Positions 44,430 through 54,713 of a DNA stretch of 59,234 bases are shown here, piece after piece. The stretch's first letter is position 1. The number at the start of each line of letters is the position of its first letter. The stretch covers positions 181,920 to 241,153 of the forward strand of contig JBBHKE010003062.1 in the NCBI GenBank assembly GCA_037447655.1, given 5' to 3'. A program made the position numbers and the translations under genes. Source of the stretch: Zygnema cylindricum. Its lineage: Eukaryota > Streptophyta > Zygnematophyceae > Zygnematales > Zygnemataceae. The notes under the pieces were generated by a model. That model worked only from the letters and a program-made list of their open reading frames with translations. It made no database searches and had not been told where the DNA came from.

Positions 44430-45956
44430 TAGTGTTGGGTATCGAGGACCGTTTGCCGATATTCGATATATATCGGATTTCAGGTACCCGATAATCGATA
44501 TATCTCTTCGATATTTCGAATTTCAAATCATCGCGATATATCGCCAATATATTGTATCGTCAATATATCGAAGCTAAAAAAAAAAAAAAAATCCCACAGG
44601 TTTTCAAAGTCTCGTGACTTCGTACAAAAATACTGTAAAATCTTTGCCGGAAAAAAATACGGTTTTTTCCTGAAAGTCAGCAGAGTGAAGGAGATCTCTG
44701 AGGTACATTGACGAGGTACACTTGTGAAGTACAAGGACGTCATACGCAGGTACGATTTTCCAAACGAAAAAGGTCGGTTTCCAGATATTCGATGATTTTT
44801 TAGATTTGGTAGTCAGCTTACGTGGAACCACTCATATCATAACACGTATGTAAAACTTTTTGACAAAAGATACGCGATGAACCCGAGGCAGAGGTCGCAA
44901 AAGTAAAAAAAAATCATACCCGAAACCGACCGTTTTTTTTTTCAAAATCTGAGTAACCGACGCCCGACCGAGTTTTGTCACGCTCCAAAATTGTTAATTG
45001 TTAACCGACCGTCGTTTACGAAAAAAAAAATTAATCGAATCTTGATTTTTTGCGACTAACCGTGCCCGCCCGTAACCGAAAAAGTACAAAATTAGTCAAT
45101 GTACGACGGAATAAGTCAATAATTACGATTTGTCGCGTTCCCTAAGATTTGCGAAATGAATAGTGTGCTACTGTGTCAGATTTGCGACGCTTTGTCGCTT
45201 TCCCTAAGATTTTCGAAATGAATAGTGTACTACCGTGTCAGATTTGCGACGCTTTGTCGCGTTCCCTTTGATTTGCAAAATAAATAGCTTACTACAGTAC
45301 CGTGTCAGATTTGCGACGCTAATCATGATGCCACGTAGTTCCACGATACCAAAAGTACAAAGAACAATAATTTTGAAAAAAAAAAGTACAAAATTTTCAT
45401 TTTTTTTTGGTTTTTTGTTTGACTGCACGTAACTGACAGTTTTTTTTTCCTGGTGAGTCAACCGACCGTAACCGCCCGGCCCCCAAAATTTGGCAACCGA
45501 ATCCGTTCCGGATCCGGCGCAGGCGGTCGGTTAACGGTCGGTCACGGTTTCGGTTGACCGTTTGCGACCTCTGTCTCGAGGCCTCTGTAATACATAAATT
45601 TTGCTGTCCGTACTATTACAGAGACCTCCTCGTGTAACCATACCCCAAATAATTAATCATTACAATTTCAGAATTAGTACTTTATTGTCGGTTACCTTTT
45701 GCGGCGTCTACATTTAAGTCACGGAACAAAAATCACGGCGTACGTGGCGTATTAGACAATTTGACTTTTTCGCTAAAATAACATATTATATAAAAAAATA
45801 AAAAAAATAAACTTAAAAAATACTATATATCGCGATATATATCTCGATAATTTATGTTGGTCTCGGTACGATATATCGAGGATCCTGCTCGATTGATAAT
45901 CGATATATCGAATATCGAGATTATCGCGATATGAATTTACCCGATACCCAACACTA
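44430..45956 (+). mobile_element. TATCGATATATCG-type MITE, copy 5, split by an insertion
   Basis: Ends TAGTGTTGGGTATCGAGG and CCGATACCCAACACTA. Removing the nested element and its duplicated site leaves about 834 bp, the same length as copy 1. Confidence 0.85.
44889..45573. mobile_element. hAT-like element nested in MITE copy 5
   Basis: TIR CAGAGGTCGCAAA at 44889 is mirrored by TTTGCGACCTCTG at 45573. The 8 bp outside (ACCCGAGG left, TCTCGAGG right) agree at 6 of 8 positions and correspond to one site in the uninterrupted copies. Three 62-bp tandem units (TGTCGCGTTCC at 45131, 45193, 45255) sit inside. 685 bp, no transposase. Confidence 0.75.
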
Positions 45957-45999
45957 ATAAAAAGTTTAAAACGACACGAGTCAAACGAAAATAGGCTTA

Positions 46000-46682
46000 G
46001 GGTGAGTGTCCATCAGTGGAAAAGTGAGGTTGTTTATAGAAACCCGTACCTTTAAGTAACATATCGTATAATTTTTTTTTTTTTTTTTTTTTACATGTCG
46101 TATAATTTTTTTTTATCTTTTTGAAACATTGCATAAATTCCGACCAAGATTCTCCAAGGAGTCGGGGCGCTTATAATGACCGTCCGATCATATTTGGATC
46201 CCCATCCGCCACGCAATCGCTCCATCTGGCTCTGCGATTGGCTATCCGCCTCGGGGGAGTCGCCAGTACGGGCTATAGAAAGTGAAAAATCGGTTCACCT
46301 ACATGATGTCGATTCGTGGGATGCTGGACATCCACCATAATTTCGACACGTGGCAAAGACCATGTTCCTTCGACAAGGTCGACGCGAATCCACCAAATTC
46401 CAATAAAAAGTCTTTGCCGTAAAATTTACTGGCACGCTCGATTTGTCTTCCTTTCAACTTCGTGGTTTACCGCGCTTCGAGTTTTCAATTCAAAAAGAAA
46501 GCAACCGAACAGAAAAAATAACCTTAAAAAAAATGTGTATGTGAAGAAAAGGGTGCTTTAGTGGTATTGCAAGGAAAACTCGTACAAGGTATTGCACGGT
46601 TAGAAGAGTATTTGACGATTCTAATGATATAATCTTTGACCTACGTTTTACCATTCAAAGCATAACAGAAACTAGTCCTTGA
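46000..46682. mobile_element. TTA-flanked element left end and relative of 25163
   Basis: TTA (45997-45999) then GGGTGAGTGTCCATCAG resembles the other TTA elements. 46170-46340 is similar to 25300-25450 including the remnant hairpin. The right end was not found. Confidence 0.4.
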
Positions 46683-46892
46683 AACTCTGAGACCTCCATA
46701 AGTCCTCAGAGTGGACAACTTCCAAGAAGCCTTTAGGATAACCCTGACCCCTTTGTGTTTCAGCGAAAACAACTGTCACCCTGGCAGACAATAACTCTGA
46801 CCACCTTCACCCTTGTGAAGGCAAGACTCCCCTGAGTCGATAGCAAAAAGAATCTCTGAATTTGCTCCCCTGAGCAGTAAGTTATGGAGGGT
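46683..46892 (-). repeat. 210-bp dispersed repeat, copy 2 (inverted)
   Basis: Reverse complement of 36902-37111, with about 14 differences by eye and the same boundaries. Confidence 0.8.
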
Positions 46893-48057
46893 CAAAGTTG
46901 ACCTTTTGTACAGAAGCTCTCTGGGAGAGAGGGTCCTATCTCCTAATTTTTCTAAGTCCTATCTCTCTCACAAACTCTATCTACCGATGTACGGAACCAA
47001 TCAGATTACAGTTCCGTACACAAAAGTACAGCTGCGGGTGTACTTTCTGTACGGACACTGTACGACATGGCCTTAATGTCGACACGTGGTATGTCCGGAT
47101 TCGCTCCTGTAATCCTCGGAGATGCCGCGATCCAATGTTACTCCGCCACGTGTCATCTGATGTGGCGATGACCACAAACTGCCGAAATCCTCTTCCGCGA
47201 TCTCGGCGTTAATTCCGATCGTCCGATTAAATTCACATTTAATCGTAGCCGTAATAAATACATGCGCGGTATTCGTTTCAGTAAATAAATAAATGCGCGG
47301 TATTCGTTTCCAATTCGTACCGTAATCCGTACTTTGACATTACTGGATCTATGTATCCCGTAAACAGTTACAGTTAAATGAATTATCCAAACTGATAATG
47401 TTTAATTAATTATCGAACTATATGTTACGTACCACTAGTTCTAGAGTTAACGGCTAAGGCTACTGGCTACCGGCGGTCTGCCAGCCGGCAGGTACCAAGA
47501 TCAAATCCTGTGGCCGGCACATACCTTTTAGTTAAAACCCCTAACTAATATATATTTCCCGTAGAATCTCTGGATAGCCTAGATAGCCATGGCTCTAGCT
47601 CCCTCTCCAATTTCTCAGTGACTGCGACAAGTTTGAGACTTGGAGAGAGAAGTTAGAGGTAGACTGCCTCGGCTTCTTTCTATTTAGACCTAGAAAATAC
47701 TTAATAATGGACCATTAATTTCTACAGTCCTAAGTGTTAAAGCCACTAATGATGTAAAATTCTCTTAGATGGAACTAGGGCCTGAGGAAGTTTTTATTGC
47801 CAAAAACGCGATGGTAAGACCAGCAAAGTACAGAACATGAACCGAACGGAGATGATCACCATCAAAGGTGAGAGACCAAAATCCTCTAAGGACCAACACA
47901 CCAACAAAGTCTAAACAATAATGAAAGCCTAAAAGGGAATGCAAATACAATTGAAGGAAAAAAATAGTGTTGTGTATCGGTAGGGTTTTGCCTATAACCA
48001 ACATGTCTCTTTTTTGGCTTATCGATATTTGATATATTGGCACGATATACCGATAAC
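46893..48057. other. Unannotated region
   Basis: No gene. A GC-rich stretch (47465-47520: CCGGCAGGT...GGCCGGC) has a tRNA B-box-like GATCAAATCC and could be a SINE remnant, but no full cloverleaf folds. Confidence 0.35.
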
Positions 48058-48125
48058 GGTGTTATCGCGATAAAAAACGATCATGATAAAAATCGATACT
48101 ATCGGTTTTTTATCGCGATAACACC
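48058..48125. repeat. Perfect 21-bp inverted repeat hairpin
   Basis: GGTGTTATCGCGATAAAAAA (plus C) at 48058-48078 is exactly complementary to 48105-48125, with a 26-bp loop. It lies near TAGTGTTGTGTATCGG at about 47966, a relative of the TATCGATATATCG MITE end. Confidence 0.85.
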
Positions 48126-48935
48126 TGTACTAGTAACTGTAAGGTTTATTCCGTACAGTTATACAGATACTTGTCCGTACTGAACGGGACTCCCGTTATA
48201 CAGAGTATGGAACTTATTGTCATGCGTGGCATGCCACGCTATACACATTCTGTAATATAATACAACATATTATATTTTATTCTACTTATCCTCGATAAGG
48301 AATTTGTTGGTCTCAAAGCTATATTTCGGGACCCCTCACCGTTCGATAACAATAACCATCGGTATTCGGTTTTATTGCGAAAAGTTTCTTGTCAATACAA
48401 AACACTATACAAAACAAAAACAAAACCGCATAAACACTACCAAAACACATAATCCTAAGACTATGCCACACTAAAAGGTCAAAAATATTAATATCGTCCA
48501 TATGTGCTAAGTGGCGCTTGCTTAAGTCTCACAATGCTCGACCATCATTCCCCACCATGCTCTGTTGGGTAGAAGTCAAAACTTGGAACCGTTGAAGGGC
48601 AACAATGATATGTTGGCGACAAAAAGTCGACATGAGAGTTGGAGAAGGGCCGCAAGGTAGTCTAACTTTAAAAGATCGACAAACACAGTCACGTTAAATG
48701 TTACTGAAGGAAAAGTCCAAGGTCTCAAGATCTCTAAAACAAATAGTATGAAATTGGGTCGAAGTGTGTGCAGTCGCTTTCTCTTAAGGCCGCAACATCC
48801 CGAGCCGCAATTTTACTATGCAAATGTTGAGCGTGAGGAAACATGGGATCCCGTAGGGTCCGTGACAACTACGTCACCCTTTTTTCTCGTCGCTCCGTAT
48901 AAAAACACAAGATCCACATGAAGGCCACGTGTAGC
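48126..48935. other. Unannotated region, possibly decayed LINE
   Basis: No readable domain. The part from about 48500 lies directly downstream of a minus-strand LINE scrap and may be its 3' remainder. Confidence 0.35.
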
Positions 48936-48936
48936 C

Positions 48937-49200
48937 CTATATTGAGAACGTGGCGATAATATATGGGACACTTTGCGTTGTTGTGTATCTTGCTTTGGAA
49001 CTCACGACAACTATTGCATCACGTACCATGTCGCATGCTGTTGGTCGCTTCCCAACGTGTAAGCAATGAAGTAAATGGACGCCTTGCTTGTTCATAGTTT
49101 GACCACAAATACAACGAGGTTTGCCTAATAGCCAAGGGTGCGACAAGCCAAGGCGTAAGCGAAGAGCAACATATACTTAGGAAGATGATGAATATTGGTC
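48937..49200 (-). pseudogene. LINE C-terminal domain scrap (copy C)
   Basis: On the minus strand LRLRLGLSHPWLLG, CICGQTMNKQGVHLLHC and DMVRDAIVVV align with copy B's RFRLGLPHPLLLG, CACGRVLGPDGVHLLRC and DTIRDVVATI. The Cys-x-Cys-Gly and HLL-x-Cys landmarks are conserved. About 80 residues only, with no RT attached; a dead fragment. Confidence 0.6.
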
Positions 49201-49929
49201 TTGATCGGTTATATCGGCCTTGATGAACGTTAGAATGTTACGGATATACAACGAATTAGAACCGAATCAATTTGTACCATTCTTACGTTCTCGTGCTTTT
49301 CTCAACAATTGTGGACGTTTTCGCTTGTCTTCAAAACTTACATTCGAGAGGTTAAACCTCACGTTTATAGAAACAATTCAAACAAGATAAGGAAGCTCAA
49401 TAGCACTGATTGTTCTCACATATGCACACTTGCTCAACTATCTAATGCGTTTTTGAGAGCATATTGACTTTAGCTGTTTCGACCCCATACAGCCGTCAAC
49501 CATTTTCTAATGTTTTTCATAAATATCAAAATGGCCTTAAGAATGTTACACCACCAGTTTTAGTTACTCAAGACAGTTTACCATCGCGCTTTTCTATTGA
49601 AATTGATTACTTATTTTTGTTTTAGTTACAATATAGTAATACACCGAGCTAACAATTTCAACTAATTCCACATGTTATTTATCTGTTCAAAGACACCAGG
49701 TAACTATGGGGTGGTAAATACAACCATCAGGATAAAATGTATTATGAACTTCTTTGAAAATGAACTTCAACTAAAAATCCAAAAAGGCAATGAAAACCAT
49801 AACACCACATACGAGTGACAAAATTGTCGACATTTCAAGTCCTTCAGCTCAAATTTACTGCCAATGGTCATAAATGACAATTGTAAAAAACACACAATAA
49901 TTTCAAACATTGCACTAATATGGTACGGT
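49201..49929. other. Unannotated region flanking the copia insertion
   Basis: AT-rich, no gene. It carries the left copy of the 5-bp target site (ATGTC, 49930-49934). Confidence 0.4.
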
Positions 49930-49934
49930 ATGTC

Positions 49935-50440
49935 TATAGAATTTGATGACATGGCAGCGGACAGAAAATAGGAAGGAAGTAAATATAGAAAAGGACAAAT
50001 GGTAAAGAAAGACAAAAGTATTTTTTAACTGTATCGAAGAATACGAGCAGTAGTTTAAATAGAATAGAGTAAGTCACAGATGTGACTTTTCAAGATCTAG
50101 AGAGCTTGTGTGACCTGAAAGGTTACTTGGCTCTTTTGCTGAAAATGAAAAACTGAGATCCGTAGTTGTCAGTGAGGGCTAAGGATCTTATCTATTTGTC
50201 AGACACTACAAAAGCTACAGTGTGCGCTTCTTAGAAGCGCCAGGAGAAGAAAACAAAAGACCAAAAGTGGAAACAAAAAATTGAAACTAAGATAAAACGG
50301 AAAACATGAAATCAGGGCTAAGTAGATACCATAGGCTAGAATGCTATAACTAGCTAGATAACGCAAACTGGAATACTAGTTTGCGTTATTAACAAGGTAG
50401 AGCTATTCTGAAGATTATAACAAAAGAAATAAGTTTAACA
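49935..50440 (-). repeat. Copia 3' LTR
   Basis: Begins TGTTAAACTT (minus strand, from 50440) right after the polypurine tract and ends at 49935 (ATTCTATA), next to the target duplication. Confidence 0.9.
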
Positions 50441-50451
50441 CCTCCCCTCTT
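50441..50451 (-). promoter_or_regulatory. Copia polypurine tract
   Basis: AAGAGGGGAGG (minus strand) immediately precedes the 3' LTR; it primes plus-strand DNA synthesis in LTR elements. Confidence 0.85.
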
Positions 50452-50506
50452 GGTTAAAATCGAAGGCCGGAAGAAGACAGATGAAGGGTGAACTGAGGCT
50501 GTGCAA

Positions 50507-50624
50507 GGGCTTTTGTGAGGAATTCAGCTAGTTGCTATGAAGTGGGAGAGCAGGTGAACGTGACAGGGCTTTTGTGAGGAATTCAGCTAGTTGCTCTGAA
50601 GTGGGAGAGCAGGTGAACGTGACA
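50507..50624. repeat. 59-bp tandem duplication at the copia 3' end
   Basis: GGGCTTTTGTGAGGAATTCA starts at 50507 and again at 50566 with one substitution, so it is recent and gives two near-identical RNase H C-termini. Confidence 0.9.
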
Positions 50625-52044
50625 GTGCCCGCAGCAATGGCATCACGGGTGAAGTGAAACTGAATATCAATGTGCTTCGTTCGGCGATGATGCACCGGGT
50701 TGCCCATGAGTGCAAGGGCTCCTTGGGAGTCGTTGAAGATGACAGTGGCGGAAGTTTGAGGAGTCTGAAGATTTGAGAGGAGAAAACGTAACCAGATTGC
50801 CTCCTTTGTTGCATGAGTAGCAGCCATGGATTCCGATTTACTGGAGGAAAGAGCAACCGTCGGTTGCTTTTTAGAAGCCCAGGAAATGAGAGCTCCGTGA
50901 AGAGAGAAACAAACACCAGTTGTGGAGCGTCGGGAATCCAGGTCGCCCCCCCAGTCAGCATCACAGCATCACAGAAGTTAACCGGCTGAGGGGAGGAGGT
51001 ACCATGGAAGGTGAGCTTGAGAGTCTTGGTTCCTTGAAGGTAACGGAGGACTCTTTTGGCGACAAGAAGGTGATCAAGTGAGGGGTTAGAGACGAATTGA
51101 CTAAGCTGCCCGACAGCTACCGCTATGTCTGGACGTGTTCCTGTCATAGCATACATCAAACTACCAACAATAGAACGATACAGCTCATGGGTTACTCCGG
51201 GGACAGGCCCTCCGGTGTTCCTGGTAAGTTTGACATTGGGGTCTAAAGGAGTGGAAACTGGACTGCAATCTGACATGGAAAATCTGGTGAGAATTTCAAT
51301 GACATATTTCTCTTGAGATAAATATAAGGTTTTGGAGGGTCGGTCTCGACCTACAAATATTCCAAGGCAGTATTCTACTTCCCCTAAGTCCGACATAGAA
51401 AAGTGGAGATTGAGCATAGTTTTGATGAGATTGATGAGGGGAAGAGAGGGACTTGCTAGAAGAAGATCATCAACATATATAACTAGAATGACCAAAGACT
51501 CTTCATTACCTTTTAGGAAGAGTCCAAAATCTGCATCGAGCTTGTGAAATCCCTCTTTGAGGAGAACTGCCTCCAAGTGTTTGTTCCAAATGCGAGGTGC
51601 ATGTTTTAGGCCGTAGAGTGATTTGAAGAGTCGACAGACGAGGTGCTCGATGCCTGGTGCGACATATCCTTCCGGTTGGCGGATGAATATTTCCTCATTT
51701 AATGTGCCGTAGAGGAAAGCTGTCTGTACATCTATGTGATAGACGTGCCAATCACGGGCTGCCGCAAGGGAGAGGAGTATGCGAATGGAAGTGAACTTTG
51801 CCAGAGGAGCGTAGGTTTCATTGAAGTCTACTCCCTCCTTTTGCAAGAAACCCTTGGCAAAGAAGCGAGCTTGGTAGCGATCGAGAGATCCGTCAGCCTT
51901 GGTTTTGACTCGAAAAACCCATTTCCAGCCAATGACTTTTCGACTGTGTGGAAGGGAGGTGAGTTCACATGTTCCATTCTTTTGCAAGGATGCAAACTCT
52001 GCATCTGTGGCGACTTTCCAGGAGGCAACATTTGGGCTTATCAT
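50527..52044 (-). pseudogene. Copia reverse transcriptase and RNase H
   Basis: Synthesises element cDNA and degrades the RNA template. The RT is well preserved: GWKWVFRVK, RYQARFFAKGFLQKEGVDF, HIDVQTAFLYG, KSLYGLKHAPR, and the catalytic YVDDLLLA at 51477-51454. RNase H begins NFCDA near 50980 and is thrown out of frame by a duplicated 8-mer (GCATCACA at 50958 and 50966). The correct frame continues ESMAATHATKEAIWL, HHRRTKHIDIQFHF and SEQLAEFLTKALS to 50527. A 59-bp tandem duplication (50507-50565, 50566-50624) repeats the C-terminus. Confidence 0.9.
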
Positions 52045-52059
52045 GGCGGCTGAATAGGA

Positions 52060-53073
52060 CTAAGGTACGTCGACAGTGGCCATGTTTGCTGTGCCAGTAG
52101 ATTCGCGTAGCTGGAGTGCATGAATTCGGTCGCTTTTTTGGATGGATGGGGCAGGGGCAGCATTAGAAGGAATAGAGTTGCCCACTGGAATGTCATACGG
52201 TGGATCATCAGGATTTACGGAGGAAAGTGAGTAAGGATCTGAAACTGTCCGAGTGAGTTTGGGAGGGGAGTTTTGAAATTTGGTCTTTGAAGTTGGTTTG
52301 ATGATTGGGGTGGAAGGGAGTAGTAGAGAAGGATGGGAGTTTGAAGGTAAATTGACTGAATCGGTAGGAATGGTAGAGGAAATGATGGATAGGGGTGATG
52401 AGGGAGGTTCTGTCTCGGCAAGAGGGAGAGGAATGGGGGAGAGGGAGGAGTTTAGAAGTTTGAGAAGAAGAGGACTCTCATAAAAACTGACGTCACGACT
52501 TAAGAAAACTCGTCGTTCGTTCGAGATCCAGATGCGATATGCCTTTGATTCGGTCGCAAAGCCGACGAGGACGCCTGATTTGGCGCGGCTATCCCATTTT
52601 CCGGATGGAGTAAGGTTTTTCACCCAGGCTGTACAACCGAATATACGAAGGTGGGAAACGTTCTTTTTATCTCCTGTCCATGCTTTGTAAGGGGTTTTTC
52701 CATGGAGGGCGGAGGTTGGAGAAAGATTTCATAAGTAATTTGCAGTGGTGATAGATTCGGCCCAAAAATTTGTAGGCAGGGCAGCGAAATGTAGCATGGA
52801 CCTGGCCATGTTGACGACCGTACGATTATACCTTTCGCAAACCCCGTTTTGCTGCGGCGAATGGGCGACCGTGGATTGATGAATAATTCCATGAATGTTA
52901 AGGAATCGCGAGAATTCGGTGGAGAAGTACCCCCCCCACATTGTTGGTTCATAGACATTTGATTCGACGGTCAAGGGTATTTTCAACGAGTGACTTATAA
53001 TCTTGAAACTTTTGAAAAGTATCGGATATTCGGCGAAGTAGGAAAAGATGACAGAAGTGTGTGGCGTCATCAA
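52060..53073 (-). pseudogene. Copia integrase C-terminal part and linker
   Basis: Continues the integrase core: HSPQQNGVCERYNR carries the third catalytic residue (Glu), then FWAESITTANYL. A TGA follows at about 52726-52728, then SALHGKTPYKAW, HLRIFGCTAWV and GVLVGF, the usual copia linker blocks, and a Pro/Ser-rich spacer. It is in the same frame as the RT, from which a single TAG at about 52057-52059 separates it. Confidence 0.8.
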
Positions 53074-53656
53074 TGAATGTTACAAAATATAGAGCGCCTG
53101 TATGACTTGGAACAGACATGGGACCACTAAGATCGGAGTGGACTAATGTGAGGGGACCGTCAGATTTTGAGGTGGAAGTTGGAAAAGACGGACGCGTTAA
53201 TTTTCCCTGGACGCATCCAGAACAAAAAGGTAGATTTTTTGGTAAAAATGGATCGAGGCCATTGACAAGGCCCTTGCTTAAAGCTTGCAGACTAGATGTG
53301 GAAAGATGGCCATATCTGAGATGCCATCGTGGGAATGAATGAGGAGATGGTGATGTAGCATAGTTGGCATATCCGACAGATTGAAATTGGGATAGGATGT
53401 AGATAGATCCGGATTTGATGCCAAGTCCCACTTGAGCGTGAGTTGAAGAAAAGAACGTAATGGTTGTTGTGGAAAAAACAGCAGTGGCGCCTTGAATAAG
53501 AGCGGCGCCAACGGAGAAAAGGTTCTTTTTTAGTCCGGGAACAAAGAAGACATGAGAAAGGGTAATTGGTGATGTCACGTTTGGGCGGCTGACAGTGGAG
53601 ATCTGGCCGATATGGGTGGCAGTCAATGCGGCATTGTTACCAAGTAATATTGTCAT
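52949..53656 (-). pseudogene. Copia integrase, N-terminal zinc domain and first acidic residues
   Basis: Inserts element DNA into the genome. The gag-pre-integrase HHCC zinc motif reads WHLRYGHLS ... FCSGCVQGK. The core begins LVHSDLSGPM (first catalytic Asp) and continues YFVTFIDDATHF (second Asp region). A frameshift near 52950-53070 moves the rest of the domain into the next block. Confidence 0.85.
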
Positions 53657-53689
53657 GGGAGAATGAAGTGGCGATATAGATGTAAACCA

Positions 53690-53760
53690 ATCGGAGCGTG
53701 ATGATAAGTGATGGGACGCTCACCTCGGATACGACTAGGGCGAATCCGTAATCAGATTGT
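53690..53760 (-). pseudogene. Copia protease remnant
   Basis: In another frame, ASHHLSS followed by DWFTSISPL fits the region just after the DSGA(S/T)HH active site of copia proteases, but the DSG residues themselves are not readable and a TGA falls there. Broken active site. Confidence 0.4.
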
Positions 53761-54702
53761 GTCGGCTGATATGGAATAGCCGGTAATTGTCCAGCGACAG
53801 TTGGAGGGGAATTATAAGGATAAGTATTGTACGGCTGAACAATAGGCGAAGGTTGAGTATATTCGCCAAGAAGAGCATTGCTGAATGAGAAAGGATTTGT
53901 CCGCGAAATGTGCAGGGACGACCGGTTGAATCGCTTCTGCAGTAGAAGCGTGACCATGAAAATTGCCGCGGCCACCCTGGCGGCTACGTCCACCTGTACG
54001 ACCAGGACCTGACGGTCCTGCTTACGTTTAAGAGCAAGACAGTTGTCGATGACGTGGTCAAGTTCGCGACAATAGTGACAGGAGGAGATTTTGGATGGCC
54101 GAGTGGACGGATGATATGTCGCCAAGGCGACACCAAGAGACAAATTATATCTTGTCTCTTCATGCACCAGACTGGTGGTGAGAGACAAAATAGTAATAAG
54201 GACAGAAGAGTTGTCGATCGATGAAATGAAGGCGGAGTAGGAGGGCGGCAGTCCTCCCAAGATCGCCGAAATAATATATTCGTCAGATATTGTAGAGTTG
54301 ATGTTGCGCAGGCGACCGACAATAGATTTAATGTTGTGTATGTATTGCTCGATACTGTCAGAAGAAAGTTTCTGAGAAGAGAGAAGTTGTTGACGAAGTA
54401 GGAGTTTGTTGGACCAGGATTGGTTTTCGTGCGCACTGGTCAACAATTTCCAGGCTTCGTGAGCAGAACTAGCGTCACGGATGAGGCCAAGTTGGGAAGG
54501 CTCAAGAGCAAGAACCAATCGCGAGTGCGCCTCATTGCGAAGTATCCAGGCAGGTTTGGTGGCAGCATCGGAAGGTTCTGCCTCACTTACGCTGATAATG
54601 GACCAGAGTTTCTCCCGCCGCGAAAGGTGCTCGATCTGATACTTCCATCCATAAAAGTCCGAGCCATTTAATTTAGCAACGGTGTTGGAATTTGCGCTGA
54701 AA

Positions 54703-54713
54703 GGCCCATAACC
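54703..54713 (-). promoter_or_regulatory. Primer-binding site for half-tRNA (initiator Met anticodon arm)
   Basis: GGTTATGGGCC directly after the 5' LTR is complementary to the anticodon arm of eukaryotic initiator tRNA-Met (GGCCCATAACC). This is the priming mode known for Drosophila copia and Ty5, where a cleaved tRNA half is used. Confidence 0.8.

Noticed and set aside
47450-47530. tRNA or tRNA-derived SINE
   Set aside because: A B-box-like GATCAAATCC and a GC hairpin are present, but no A box at proper spacing with a cloverleaf, and no second copy in the window.
54420-54671. Plus-strand frame within copia gag
   Set aside because: Antisense shadow of the minus-strand gag.
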